DNA of 64,000 bases from Rotaria socialis. Lineage: Eukaryota > Rotifera > Eurotatoria > Philodinida > Philodinidae. The notes beneath the pieces were generated by a model. It was not told where the DNA came from and made no database searches. It saw only the letters and a program-made list of their open reading frames with translations. The translations under genes were made by a program, and so were the position numbers. The stretch covers positions 62,001 to 126,000 of the forward strand of contig CAJNYU010001021.1 of assembly GCA_905331475.1 (NCBI GenBank). Direction: 5' to 3'. Below, in pieces: positions 13,573-26,800 of the stretch. Position 1 is the stretch's first letter, and the number at the start of each line of letters is the position of its first letter.

Positions 13573-14255
13573 TTATGTTGTAGGTGTTGCAACTTTTGTA
13601 GTCGGTGGTGTTTTACTGTTTTTATGTACACATTGGCTTGTGAAATGGTTTAACAAATCATCAACATCACCATTTAAACCAAATTCATCTTCAAATATGT
13701 TATCTCCATAGTTCTTATTAAAAATAGATTGATGTTCACTATTGTTGTTATTCTTCACTGAAATAAAAAAATTATGATTTAATGATAGATAGCATACAAA
13801 TATGAGAAAAATAGAGAAATCATTGTGATAAGTGATATTTATAATCAATTTTTGATTAAAAACAAGAAAGAAATGAAAGTAAAAAACATTTACGGTAGTG
13901 AAAGAAAAGGTCGACGTTCGATAATAAATTACGGCAGCGAATGATATAATACACAGAATGCCATCGACAGCTTGTCCGATATTCAAATAAATGCTAAAAT
14001 AAATGCATAATAACAGCCATGAGTATGATGATGTATCTGACGAAATCTACACCTGAAAAATTTGATTAACAAGCTGAGAACACGCAGAAAAAGACAGACA
14101 GCAATGTTATACGGCAACAAAAAACTCATGTCAAGACGTTGATCATAGACGAATAAACAGATAAAAGTTGCATCGAATTGTATCTTTATAAGAGAATTGA
14201 ATAGCAATATTTTTAAAAAAATTCGATAATATTGTAGATGTTCAAACTCAGACAT
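13573..14255 (-). CDS. Small multi-pass membrane protein, family unknown
   Basis: Exon 1 runs from an ATG at 14255. A 59-bp intron (GTGTAG...TTTTAG) then joins it to an exon starting at about 13990, giving ...LLIKFFS-IYLNIGQAVDG.... Three or so hydrophobic stretches follow each other (FLLPYNIAVCLFLRVLSLLI; DGILCIISFAAVIYY). A final hydrophilic Asn/Thr-rich tail is encoded at 13573-13750. The last intron fits in frame only if a second AG four bases downstream of the obvious TTTCAG is used. The last two helices recall TM6-TM7 of GPR157-like receptors, but this is a guess. It may be a 5'-truncated receptor fragment. Confidence 0.4.
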
Positions 14256-14259
14256 AAGC

Positions 14260-17050
14260 CAAAAGAAAACAAGATTAATTAATCTTTATTTTTCATTTAC
14301 TGGATCTGGTTTCAACAATTTCTTCTCATTAACTAATTAAGAAATAGATTAGATTCGGAAAAAAGAAAGTCGAAGGACGGCCTTTACACAAGACTCAATT
14401 TGAGCAAATTTTAGACAAGGAATGAGCCAAGTAGTGTCTCACAAGTTAAGATAAAACGAGATAATATTACAGTTGACTTTCTACAATTGCTTGTTAAGCC
14501 AATAAGCAATCTCTTTTAACTATCCAATTGCATATAACTTAAACATTTATCACATTGACTTCGTAGACTATTCAAACTTTTTTCAAACTCCACAACCTCA
14601 TCCTTGACAGTTCATTGATCAACAGGTTTGCTATGTGAACACGAAATTAGTTTAGTGCATGATTTTAAAAGGAGGAGCATTAAGGATTGACACTTCTTGT
14701 TGGCTCTGATTATTGCCTATCGAATAAGCAAAATAATAATAGAAAACTGAAGGTAAAACTACCGCTTTATCCTTATTTTTTTTTGCAAATACGAATTAGA
14801 CGATCTTTTATCTAACTTTAGTTTCATTTCCTATTTTGTACAAGCCCGTGTATACAGCTTATGTTCGTATCAACGGAGTTTTCAGGTCTTTAGCTGCCTT
14901 CAGTACCGGAAAATTAAAAGGGCATGGTTGAGGTTGAGACTGAAGAGAAGATCAACATTCGTATCTATACTCACACCCCTTTTTAAAAATTATTCTAATT
15001 CACTCTATGTTTGGCAAATGGTTGTGATATTTTGGATTTTTAATGCTTCTTTCCAAGAGTATGTAATATTTAAAAAAAACAGAATTATTCACCACAGCTA
15101 GAGTAAATCGAATTGATTTTTAAATACATCAGGAAAATTAGAATTGCTTCGATATATATATTATCGAAAATATCGTTCGAATATAATGGAAAGAGTTCTG
15201 CAATTTGACCAGACTTGCGGGTGGGTTCCACCTTGTTTTATATTGGCGGGTTTCAGTTTGATGAAAAGATTTGTTGAGCAGTGTTTTTTCATAAAGATTG
15301 AGTCCCGAGAATAGAGAACAACATTTTACACCCCACTCACGATTAAATGAACTTGTTAAGTCGATATATGCATATTTTCGATAAGAAATAACTACAACAA
15401 CAGAGTTCATCCTTTCACAAACAAAATGAATAAAAATAATTTGAATATACATTTCTAATATTAAGAACCAGCAAAGTAAAATATGATCACAATTGATTGT
15501 TGACGTTTTTCTTTTTGTGCTACGAAAAAAAAGAGAAAGACAGCAAACTATTTGCATTAGATATGTTATTTGATTTATGTAGCTCACGTACAGCATGTAT
15601 TATCGCTGTTCTCAAAGACTGTGACATCAAGATAAATTTACAACCTGCAACTGAGACGACGTACTGGGATTTAAATCCGAAGTTTTCACATTTGTACGTC
15701 ATTTAGCGATGATTGAAGTATTTTGGAAAACTATGCGACAATACTAAAAGTTTAGGTTTTGTCGGTAATTAGTTTTGCTCTGTGTTTCAGTAAGTATTGA
15801 CATTTTTTTAACAACTGTGCGATCATACAAAATCAGATGCAAGAATCTTCACGCACCTTGATAATACAGTATGAAAAAATTGTTAGTTGTTATGAACAAT
15901 TTCATAAATGATGCAACATGACACAATTTTAGTCAATTGAAACAACTAATATTTTTAATGGACTACTTGTCTGTTCTCAATATTATCATCTCTATTTTCC
16001 TTTTTTGATAAAATAAATTGATTGTCTACTAAGACTTTCATTTTGACTTTTTTTTATCGTACTGTTTTATTAATGTTCGATGTAAAAAAAATCGTGTTAA
16101 TCGCGATTTGTATTTTCTTTAATAAAGAAATATGCTTTAAACATACGTTAACGTTAAAATACGATCTATTGTAAAGTGCACGATAGTGACGAATATCATT
16201 TTAATCCTTGTTCATTGTTGAATAATTATAAAAGAAAGATACGTATATGGGGAAAGCGTCCGATCTTGGGAAACAAGAATACATATTGACATTTAATTTT
16301 TGTTCACTAAATGCTGGAAAAATCAAGACCACTATATTTCATTATATTCCTGATTTCTTCATTTCTTTGAATTTTTCTATTTTGGAGTCAAATTTGTAAC
16401 TCATATACCTCTTTGAAAGAACATTCGTCTAAGTTAATTTTTTTACCATAACAATAACTCGTAGAGTTCTGAAAGATAAGGAGATGTTCGGTCAATTTCC
16501 AGACATTTGTGTTCTTTGTGGGACAAACCCCATGCAATAGGTCTTAGACGTTTTCACATATATCAGCACCGATACAGTAATTTTCGTGACTGTCTTTTCG
16601 AGATATTTAATAATTGGTTCTACAATTCGTAGTAAGTTGTTGTTGCGTTCGAATTCAGTTCCATGTGATGGATATTTTCAGTTTTCCCCAACAGAAAAGA
16701 GTCACATTCTATGAGATCTTTAGAACACAACTGATTTGGATGTGTTTCATGTGTTCATTTTCTAAAAACTCGCCAATATCTCAGAATTTTCATCATCTCA
16801 CATTTTAACTAGAAAAGCTGAAGCCTGAGCGGCTGATGCTTTGTTTCTCTTCTAACTTATTTTTGAGACTTCCGATAGGCAAGTGCTGATGAGTAAATTT
16901 TGACTTTCTAGATTATAATGGTATGAATTTGATTTTACGAAATGTTGCGAAGAAACTTTGGCATCATTGGTTTGCTTGACTTCGTATTCCGATAAGCTTC
17001 AGTAATTTGTGAATCTATTTTCTGCACTCCAATTTACGACTATTCCATCG
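14260..17050. other. No gene recognised
   Basis: Only short open frames without domains. The frame at 15560-15706 (+) has balanced composition and ends ...WDLNPKFSHLYVI, vaguely like a glutathione-transferase N-terminus; I would not annotate it as a gene. Confidence 0.35.
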
Positions 17051-17054
17051 CAGT

Positions 17055-17242
17055 TGGGGTGTGGGTGTGTGGGTGTGGGTGTGGGGGTGTGCGGGTTGCT
17101 TGACAGATAACAAGCACCATCCACACCCACCCACACCCACCCACACCCACCACACACACACACCCACACCCACCCACACCCACACTCCCACACCCACACA
17201 CCCACACCCACACCCACACACCCACACCCACACCCACACCCT
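17055..17242. repeat. Head-to-head telomeric repeat block, long form
   Basis: About 40 bp of (TGTGGG)n-like sequence (17055-17096), a spacer of about 25 bp containing TTGCTTGACAGATAACAAGC (itself a partial palindrome), then about 120 bp of (CCCACA)n variants with CCACAC slips. The orientation is the same as in the blocks at 7827 and 20590, but the spacer is different. It ends about 780 bp before the ARHGAP-like gene fragment. The long open frames read through this block are artefacts of the repeat. Confidence 0.8.
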
Positions 17243-18025
17243 CTTCCGATCGAAAATTTTTAATTTTATTCTCGATATGTATGTTAATTTAATGATTTTG
17301 AGAAAAAAAAACTGGTTCATTGTGAGTCGTTTTTCGAGTAGCGTACATCCGATCGAACGAAAAGTCTCCTTCTACATAAAAAGAAAATGTTTACGATATC
17401 TAATAGTTTTTTTATTGTTTCAAAATCTAATTAATCGCTTGTTTACATAAAAGAACTCCCCTGAGAAAAAACATACATTTTGTATTGCTAATCGCAGTCT
17501 TTTGATCTTTTCTCGTAGAGTGGAAGAAGATAAAAAAAAAAAAGTTTAGGCACTTCCAACAGCGTTTTACATTAGGAAATGACTTTAAGCACTTTGGGAA
17601 ATATGACAACTAAGAAAACGAAGCGATTGGAGTTAATTTTGCGACTCGAACATATAAAAATGTCAAGTTTTTGTTCTATTGATCTATACAAAAAGCTTCA
17701 AACTTCTTTGATTATTTTTTATCTCAATGGAGCAGAAATAATGTGCGAGTCCCTTTAGGTTCTATTTTCTTGGCAGAATCAGATAAAATTCTGCATGCAC
17801 TGATAACGCGTGAGACAGTTATGATAATTCCTGAAAAGCTAATTATAAAAGAGTTGACATATGGTTTCTGTCGCATACGGCAGATCATTTTTTTTTCTTC
17901 TTCCTTTTTTTGAAAACATCAAACTTATTTGACAATATGAATGCATCAGTTGTAATTCTTGACTCGGAATTGAAATAAATGCAATTCTATTAAATAAAAT
18001 CTTTTATTTTTTATTTTTGTTTAAG

Positions 18026-20404
18026 CTGATGAAATGAATAACATTGAATATAATTATGATCCTCGATACCTAATTGAACCAATACAAGGAAATCAACCAC
18101 CAGAGACAATAGCCACATCATCATCTCATTATGCTCCATTAGCAACAAATGACAAGTTTGTGTTACGAGAAAATTCTTTTATTTTATTGATTAATCCTTA
18201 TTGATTTAGTCAACGATATCCATTAAATAATTATTCAACAGGATCTCCATCACGTGTTGGCGGAGTTAATTTAATTCGTCAAGATTCTTATATAACAGCT
18301 GCTCGATCAACTAATCAAAATGAACAAGGAAATTTTGGTAGGATAAAAAAGATAAATTGTTTATTGCTTGACGTTTTTTGAATCGTAATACTCTAGTTAG
18401 TTTGCATGATTTTGGTCAGCTTGATTTTTTCTTCAACCCTGAAACACCTATTCTTCGACACAAAGGTTTTTTTTTAAATTTTATTTTCAATATAATTTTT
18501 CTTTCTAATTGGAATAAAATATTCATTTTTAAAATTAGTTCCTCAATATGGAAGAACACCTGAAACATCCGAACAAGAATTAAAACAACGTCGAACCTCA
18601 TATTTAATTGCAACTGATCAACGAATAGCATCAAATAGAGAAAATTATCTTCCTGCAGATTTTGTTCGAACAAATAAAAATGAAAATTATTCTTATGATG
18701 TTGATCCCGAACAACAACAGAAATTAAGGTTGAACTTTTTTCTATTAAATAAAATATTAAAATAATTATTTATTCTAATTTTATTTAAGAAATGCACCTC
18801 ATCCTCAAACACAAGCAATTAAGAAATTAAAAATGTTTTTTGGCGAAGGAGTAAATTAATCTTATTAAAAAATCTTCGTTCTTTTTTTAAATATAAATAA
18901 ATTTAGACTCCTCAAGTAGCACATGCACTTGATCATCGTCCATCATCAACGATTAATCAATCGAAATCGAATGCTTATTTTGATGATTCAACAACAAATT
19001 TACGAGAATCCATTTTATTAACAACATTGGCTGATAATTTAGAAGCATCAAAAGAAGGAATACTTTATTGTAAGACTGTATTAAAAGAAGGTCGTCGAGC
19101 ACCTGATCGTTCATGGCGTGGAGCTTTATTTCTTGGCAAAGAAAAAAAATATGGATTATTAATTCCACTTTCATGTGATTCATTTCCAATTAGTCTTCTA
19201 AATGCTGATGTTGAATTAGCAAGTGATTATAGTAAAAAGCCAAGAGTTTTTAAATTAATAACATGAAATCAAAGTGAATTTCTATTTCAAGCACCAGATT
19301 TACAATCATTAGCAGAATGGTTAGAAGTTATTAAAGAAAATTGTATTTTGTCACAAACAGAACCGGATAATCAACAATTAATTATTAATAATCAAGAAAA
19401 ACCTCAAAGAAAAAGTACTTCATCATTACCACCTATTGCACCTAATCATCATAATAATAGTGAACAAGAGTAAGTGTAATATATTAATAAATTAATATTC
19501 CTTTTGTTCTTCTTCCAAAGAGTCTATCGAAAAGGATCTGATGGACGGCAAGATTCACATGTAGTAGAATGAAAGAAAATACTTACGAGGAGTTAACATT
19601 TAGATCAAATGATGAAATTTTGATAAGGTGCATTTCATCTTGATCCTGATCAATATAAGACCGAGATTAGAATCTTAGTTAGATAGATTAGCCTTTTCTT
19701 TTAATTTATTCTAATAAACTATTCAAAAATAAACGAAAAGTAAAAGTGTTGATCTCTGTTAAAGTTGACAGTTTAATTGTTAAGGCTACAATTGTTTTAT
19801 TGATTTGATGATGAATTCCAGAAGTCGAATATTTTCATAGAAAGGAACAAAGTGAATGAACGTCAGGTTACTTTTTACAATAGTGTTGAAGTATTTTTCA
19901 AAAGAATAACTCAGAATTTTACGAAACATTATCTACAACAAAGTTATAATAGCCGTTGAATAGTAAATAGACTCTCTTCCTCTAAAAAATATTTCAATGA
20001 TTGAGGAAAGAAAACAAATAGAATATCTAATGTCTTCATCTTTAATATTTGATTTCAATCATCAATGAAAATTTTCATTTAGTTTAACATGTCCAACTGA
20101 AGATTCAAATAAATTGAGTCCGTCAAATGGTCGAAAATCTAAAAGTTCTCATCGAAGTCCATCATTAAAACGTTCTCCAAGTCTTCGCTTTCGTAAATCT
20201 CAAAAAGTATCTATAACACAACCAACACAATCAATATCATCTTTAAGTGGAATAAATTCTCCATCAAATGTTTCTCCTCGTCGTTCATTTGTTAAATCAA
20301 TTGTAAAAAAAGGTCTCCGAACATTAAAATCTTCTTCATCATTATTAACAAGTCAAATGAGTGGACAAATTTATGACGAAAGTAAAGTCCGTTCCAAAGT
20401 ATAG
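18026..20404 (+). pseudogene. ARHGAP21/23-like PH-domain gene fragment
   Basis: Seven frame-consistent exons: 18026-18155, 18210-18337, 18397-18465, 18539-18728, 18790-18850, 18907-19469 and 20083 to about 20381/20404. Exons 1-5 give a disordered linker. Exon 6 encodes a PH domain from EGILYCKTVLKEGRRAPDRS, through a PRVFKLIT strand and EFLFQAPDLQSLAEWLEVIK, as in ARHGAP21/23 (RhoGAP19D) proteins. Exon 7 is Ser/Arg-rich. Three defects are visible. The first exon opens in mid-frame with no PDZ exon upstream. An in-frame TGA at 19264-19266 lies inside the PH domain, where a single transition from TGG (Trp) would suffice. No RhoGAP domain follows. The intron before exon 7 is 613 bp, against 54-73 bp for the others. 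Telomeric-repeat blocks bracket the fragment. Confidence 0.78.
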
Positions 20405-20589
20405 TGTCCGCCACAGTTTTCTGAATAACTCAAAAACGCAATGAGCTAGAGATCTACGGTTTTCACCATTGGACAGAGAAATGTTGGGGCCAGATTTCAA
20501 TACAAAAATTTGATTAGTTCATTATGGGTCAATCAGGTGAAATTCAAATGGACATTTTGTGAACAATATTTTGCAAGCAATTCTGATAT

Positions 20590-20666
20590 TGTGGGGTGTG
20601 GGTGTGGGTGTGAATGCATATGTGTGTATCAACACCCACACCCACACCCACACCCACCCACACCCT
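20590..20666. repeat. Head-to-head telomeric repeat block with core, copy B
   Basis: (TGTGGG)n, a 26-bp core, then (CCCACA)n. The core read on the minus strand contains GATACACACATATGCATTC, one mismatch from the core at 7842-7867, so the two blocks are inverted copies of one unit. It lies about 190 bp after the last ARHGAP-like codon. Outside the telomeric repeats the flanks of the two copies do not obviously match. Confidence 0.8.
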
Positions 20667-21966
20667 TCGCAGCTTTTCAATATAATATATTAGCAAAAGC
20701 ATGAAATTCAAATGATCAAACGCACAATTATTAGATGAGCAAAGTACAGTTTTTACTAGAATTGTATGCGAAAAGTGAAAAGAAAAATAGTATCTGAATT
20801 TTAATACTACGAACAGAAAGGAAAAACGAATAACAAGATCGAAAAGAAATCTTCTTGAATGCGATTCAAATAATTACTAGAAATTTGTTTAAAGATTTAG
20901 CCAATAATAAATCATTTTGTGTTAAATAAACATAAACATTTTATTGTTCAAATATTCATGGAATTAGGTTTGTTGGGAGGGTAACATTTTTTGAAACAAG
21001 ATTATTTTGATTTAAATATGTAGATGATAATGATAATTATAATTGATTTGAAATATTTGAATTAGGGTGAATAATTTTATAGCGATGAACACCACATCTA
21101 AACAACGTATCTAAGGTCGAATAAGTACGCTTGTAGATGAAACTCTCTCTTTCTACATTAGGATATTCAATGACTGAATATTTTTGAGAACAATGCTTTC
21201 AATCGTTCGAAAAAGAAGACAAACTATGTTTCGTACTGTCGTTTATACAGTTAAGAATCGTAAATATCTGTGAATTGAAGCTTATTGTGCTCAATATTGA
21301 GATCGTATTTTATCGTTGTGTATACAGTTCTCAAGGTCATCGATTAGCCTACAAATTTATTATCCAATTGTAATACTGTACCTTGCAAACTGTGTTTTAC
21401 GATCTTACTTAGTTGATAAGGATCCGCCTATGATACTGAGTTCACGTATGAAAATCGTACGCAACGCATGCTTCATTCAGTATATTCTCACAAACGGTCT
21501 TGTCTTCATATACACGATACGCAACAACAAAAATACGATCGCACACGGATTTCTTGTTATAAATTGTGCGGTACTGTCTTGACATCGATTTTATTTTCAT
21601 GTTGCTTAGTTATTGTACTATTATCACAAGTTGGTAAATTCTCTAGAGTCAGACGGATATGATTCAATTTTCGTTTTTAAGCGTTGTCGCTACCAGTACT
21701 GGAGTGATCATTGAGAAAACATGCATTATAAATTATAAGAGATTTCTTTGAAACTTCAAAACTCTATTGTTTTATTTATTACTTTGACACTGAACGGATT
21801 TTCAAGTTTGAATTTGTATCTGTAGTAATTTATTTTTATCTAGTTAGCTAAGCATCCAGATTTTATTGCAAACTGTGTTACAAAACTTGCAATTCACTCA
21901 TATTCCAGAAGAAAAAAAAGTGTTCATTAGTACCACTCTGAGTTTATAAACCAAACATAACTGAAG
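20667..21966. other. No gene recognised
   Basis: No RhoGAP-like continuation of the upstream fragment is found here. A frame at 21316-21582 (+) is hydrophobic and might be a transmembrane-protein scrap, without a recognisable family. Confidence 0.4.
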
Positions 21967-23440
21967 TTATTTGTTGTCAGGATGATTGGCATCGCCATTC
22001 TGTCCTCCTCCCTGATACGATGAAATAGCTGAAATAATATTCGATGATACGTCAATGCGATCCTAAATGAGAGAGAAATAAAAAGATATTATGAGAATGG
22101 CTAAACGAGTAAAAATAATTTTGGCATGAATGCAATTCATGTTGTAAAGTCTGAGTTGAAATTTTCACGGATTTCTAAAACTACCGTTTAATTAATATGC
22201 TTAATCAGTAGATGAAAGAGTCAACATTCTAAAATATGTCCAGACTAAAAGAACTTGTACAGGAAAAAAGGCTCCTATAGAAAATAAAAGTCATGTAAAT
22301 TCTCTGTTATGTCTCATAGTTTGAGTTTGTATGTGAGGGCATAGACTAATTTCTTATTATATTAATGTTAAGATGAGAACAAAACAGAAAATAATTAAAT
22401 TAAATTGAATCATGTTTTCTAGCAGTGTTACATAAGAGTTCGATTTCAAAAGTGTATTTATTATACGCTGTAAAAAGAAGGAAAATAATAAGATATCTTT
22501 CAAGGTGAAAAGACGTTTCTAAGACATCCGCCAAGGTCCGTAATAAATAATGAAGGCTACCTGTCAGAGTTTACTTAGCATGATTTCAATCTTTCTTTTT
22601 CGCCGTGTTTCAGACAAAGAACAAAGAAAATAGCATTATCGTAATAGAGTAGATTACTTGAATAAGAGCAGCAACTTGACTTCGCTTTTTCAATGCATGC
22701 ATTTCTGATGTATCGAGATTTAAATTATTTGTAATTGATTGAAATGCTTTTAAATCTGTTTGAGCACGTTCACCGCGTTGTTGTAAATCGAAAAGAAAAT
22801 GTTCACATCTACTTCTTGGTTGTTGGCTCTAGAAAAAAAAGCAAATTTTTGTCTATAAAATTACAACCGAAATTAAATATTTACCTGTTTTATATTTTCA
22901 AAATCACGACAAACAAGTTCAAGAACATCATCAATAAGTTTAACATCTTTTTCAATAGTTAACAAACGTTGAAAATGTCCATCCTCTTCTTCTGCTAACT
23001 AAAAACAACACATGATTATCAAATAAATGGAATTCATTTCTCAATTTTACTTTTTCTCCAATTAACATAATTCGATTTCCATTGAACAAACCGAATTTTG
23101 CTAATTCTGCATCTGGATTTTGATGTAAACGTTGACCTTAATTCAGAATAAAAAAAAAAAACAACAGATTATCGATAACGGATTTTATAATTCAATTCAA
23201 ATTTTGCAATACCACGAAATATAAGCTGTTGGTTCGGCATTGTTACATGACTTTTGTTTTCTACTTCTTCCATAAGATCTCTAACTAATGGTGGTCGTTC
23301 CATATGAATATGAATATCATGACGATCGGAACCTTGTTAATAGCAATAAATTTCAATTTTCCACAAAAAGTCTATGTCTTACCATGTGAAACTTCAACAT
23401 GTAATATATGAAAACGACTTTTAATCTCCAAATTAGACAT
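21967..23440 (-). CDS. BAG1: BAG1-like molecular chaperone regulator
   Basis: Six exons (23440-23383, 23332-23213, 23136-23051, 22998-22885, 22828-22658, 22062-21967) splice in frame to 214 aa. The N-terminal half is a ubiquitin-like fold (HILHVEVSHG...RPPLVRDLMEEVE...QLIFRGQRLHQ...KFGLFNGNRIMLIG). The C-terminal half is a BAG helical domain (EKDVKLIDDVLELVCRDFEN...CEHFLFDLQQRGERAQTDLK...KKRSQVAALIQ). This is the domain order of BAG1, a nucleotide-exchange factor that binds the Hsp70 ATPase domain and links it to the proteasome. The start is the first ATG of the ubiquitin-like frame. Introns are 50-76 bp except the last (595 bp). Divergent with the gene starting at 23877, 436 bp away. Looks intact. 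Confidence 0.88.
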
Positions 23441-23876
23441 ATTTCTTACGACTGATGCTCAAGGAATAAATCCCGTAATGCTTTTATCGATTTTCTCAAG
23501 AGTTTCCATGGAAACTCAAAAGATTTTTTTCATTTGCAGATGACGCTATTCAACAGTCCATTGGCAATCAGTTCGTTTTACACTTGAAATTGAGAGCGTT
23601 TAAGCGATGAAAAATAAATTTGTTGTTTTTGTTAAAAAGCAAAGAAAAAAGACGTTAATATTGACATTTTAAATTTTTATCTTATGAGTCCTATACATTT
23701 CAGTTTAAAGTTGAGATTTTCTTTCACTTCGCTTTGTTTTTAATTGCTCTTGTTCGTTTTCTCTTCAATGAAAACAGAATTCTACAATGTGTAAAAATTG
23801 CCTCTATCCCTTTGGTTAAATTTTCGGCTGCCTTTAAATACCGCATTCATAGGCACATTATTTTCGCACGATACAA
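23441..23876. promoter_or_regulatory. Probable bidirectional promoter
   Basis: 436 bp separate the start codons of two divergent, intact genes (BAG1-like on minus, large protein on plus). No further exon is visible, so both promoters and 5' UTRs should lie here. I recognise no specific factor site. Inferred from position only. Confidence 0.5.
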
Positions 23877-26800
23877 ATGGTACAGGTAAAAAAACGGTTT
23901 CGTCATCGGTCTCCACCACCACGAAAGTTGCCTGTTCTACCACGTCCAATTCAATTTCAGCCACCACAACTATTCGATGAACGACCAATAACTCAGAAAA
24001 CGACGTCAGACTTTGACACTCATGTTTCAAATGATAAACAACATGATCCTATGACAGAGAGTAACTTGGTTGAACCATCATTAATAAGTATATTCTCGTC
24101 AACAACTGATTTAGAAAATCATGACAAACAGCCATTGCCATCTGAAATTAATCTTTCTTTGCGAATTGATACTAGTGTAACATGTACACTAAATAAGTAA
24201 AAAGAAAAAATACGTGTTTTTTTTTCTATACTTTAGACAGCAGAATCTATGATTCTTCTAGCCATGGATGATAATGTTGATGGACTTCTTAATAAAAAAC
24301 ATTTGCCTGTTTTTGCACGGTTTCCATTTCATGTTCCAGTAAGTTTTTTGAATAAAAAAAAAGTCAAGTCTCTTTTTTTCTTCTTCTGTTTTCTAATAAA
24401 ATTAAAACAAAAAAAAAGATCATATTTTGATGGTGACAGGAACTCATGCATTGTCTATGACGACAACATACAATTTCAACAAGAGAAACAACACATTGCT
24501 TGACGTGCTTTTGCTGCGTCAGAAGAAAAACATACAGAAGAAGAAGAAAATTGATTTTTTTGTGTATCCATTACAAGCTTGACATTTTTATTTCCATAAC
24601 TGCTATTAATTTTTTAGTTATTATCAAAACCGATGGATGCTAACGTCGAAGATAATATTCACAGACTTCGTCTTCGTTTAATTGATGCTGTAAGTACAAG
24701 ACAAATGAATCAATGTTTTCAAAGTGATTGTTATTTTTCAGGAACTAGACCATCAACATCTTAGCACGGAAGAATACATCAAACGAACACGTATGTTTCT
24801 TTTTTTCATCAATTTAGTTCTTGGCCGAAGTAAACCGTACATCTAGTTTTCTTCATATAACGAGGGAACCGTAATCAATGATTCGGTACTTTTTATCACT
24901 GAGCACATTTTATTTAAATAATTAAATCTATCACAAGACGATGTTTGCAAGAGTTCAACAATATACTAATAAACAAAAACAAATCAATGTACTCTTTATT
25001 TTCAAAATTGATGCACTTTTTTATTATTATCTCTTATTGCCCTATTGATGATATTGCCCGGAATGTAGTAACTCAAAAATCTGAGATCAGAATTGTTGGA
25101 TATTCATCGGACATCTCTAATAGAATTCTTTTCATAGAAGATCAATTGATTTTTAAGATAAGTATCGTGCACCATTGCCTCGTTGATAGATGAGAAATCA
25201 CTAGCAAGAAGCCACTTGACTGCATATATGGCGCATGTAGAAGAATGAATTCAATATAATTTTTTTATTTCTTCATCTTTCAGTAGATTTTAAAATTGAT
25301 TGTAGACGTCATATTATTGTAAACTGTATTTAACGAAATTAGAATTCTTATGAGATGATCAATCTTTGAGTTTACACATTCTTATAATGTAGATATGATA
25401 TGATGAGAGAAAAAATCGTTAAGCAATCAGTCGTATTCTTATCGTTAAGATCTGCTCAGACAAAATTTTAGTCTGCTTTTAAGAGCTAAGGATGCATTAA
25501 TAAGAAAAAAAACTGTTTGATTGGTATATTTTGTTGAATATTTTCTTATTATTATGTAAAATACACTAGGTGATAAAAAGAAAACACAAACATTCATTAT
25601 GAACCGCTAATCATTAATTGTTCATATAATAAAAGTCAGAGATCTCATATGTAGACTTCAATTAGAATTCATTTATCAAATTATAAATTTTGATTGTTGA
25701 TCGCAAACTAGATGTTTAAATCATGGCGTAAAAGAGAAATCTCAGTCCTATTTGTAGACGTGACTAAAATGACTGTGATCCTTTCGGCAACTTTTTCTTG
25801 TCTACACCAGTATGAATATCTTGTTTTTCTTTCCCATTGAAAAATCGATAACTAGTTCTATGATTATGAGCTGTAACTTTTATTATATAGATAATATGAA
25901 ACGGAAGCACTAGATGTACTATTTAATGAATAAATCAATACATTGATTTTCCGAAAGAAAAAACTTGTAAAATATTAAAACAAAGCTTTTTTCAGAAAAA
26001 AAACTTTCTATTTCATCTCCAACACCAACGGAATATGAATTAAATACTGTACGACCACCATCTTTATTAGTTCATCAACAAGTTGTACCGAGAATTTTGA
26101 GCAGACAAACATCTGTATCAATATTATCTATTGCAACGCCATCGTCACCCAGGCGTATGTCGCGAGGTAGTCCGACTATAATCACACATTTGCACGATGT
26201 TATTTCTATCACATTAAAAGCACATACTTCTAAAATATCTTATGTGACGTGCATGTTGTTGCTTTGCTAAATTATTTGTTTCATCAATTTGTTTTGTAAA
26301 TTTTCAATATTTAGATCGGTTAGGCTTAGAGAATGACCTTCCTCCTAATACGGATATTGAGAGAGAGTTGGAAATTCTTCGAATAGAAGTAAGATCTGTA
26401 TTGATAAACATAGATTTCTATCGTTTGATTTTTATCTAAATAGGATTCATTGAATAAAAATCATCAATTAAATCAATCATTGACATTATCGAATTTTTCC
26501 TATGATTCTCGTTCGCATTTACAACCTTTAAATGGTTTATAATTAATATTAACTTTAAACCGTGAAGTCTTTTTGAATTTAATTTAATTTATTTATCATA
26601 GAAAAACATGTTTATTCAACATCTAATGTCGATGATTTAATTGACTCAATGGCTCGGCGACATTTAGCTTATCGGCGATTGGATGTTCGTAAATTAAAAA
26701 TATTAATTATTTGAAATAACGGGAGATTTTTATTTTCTTTCTAGGCAGCTATTGATCGGCAACGACGTACGAGTAGACATCACGATCCATATCCTGGTAA

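Noticed and set aside
16999-17450. Several overlapping open frames of up to 129 codons rich in Val/Gly/Cys/Trp or His/Pro/Thr
   Set aside because: They are translations of the telomeric hexamer repeats on both strands, not genes.
24441-24580. A further exon of the large gene after GGTGACAG
   Set aside because: The flanking exons (24237-24338 and 24618-24689) join in phase 0 without it; including it needs a weaker donor and leads to a stop.
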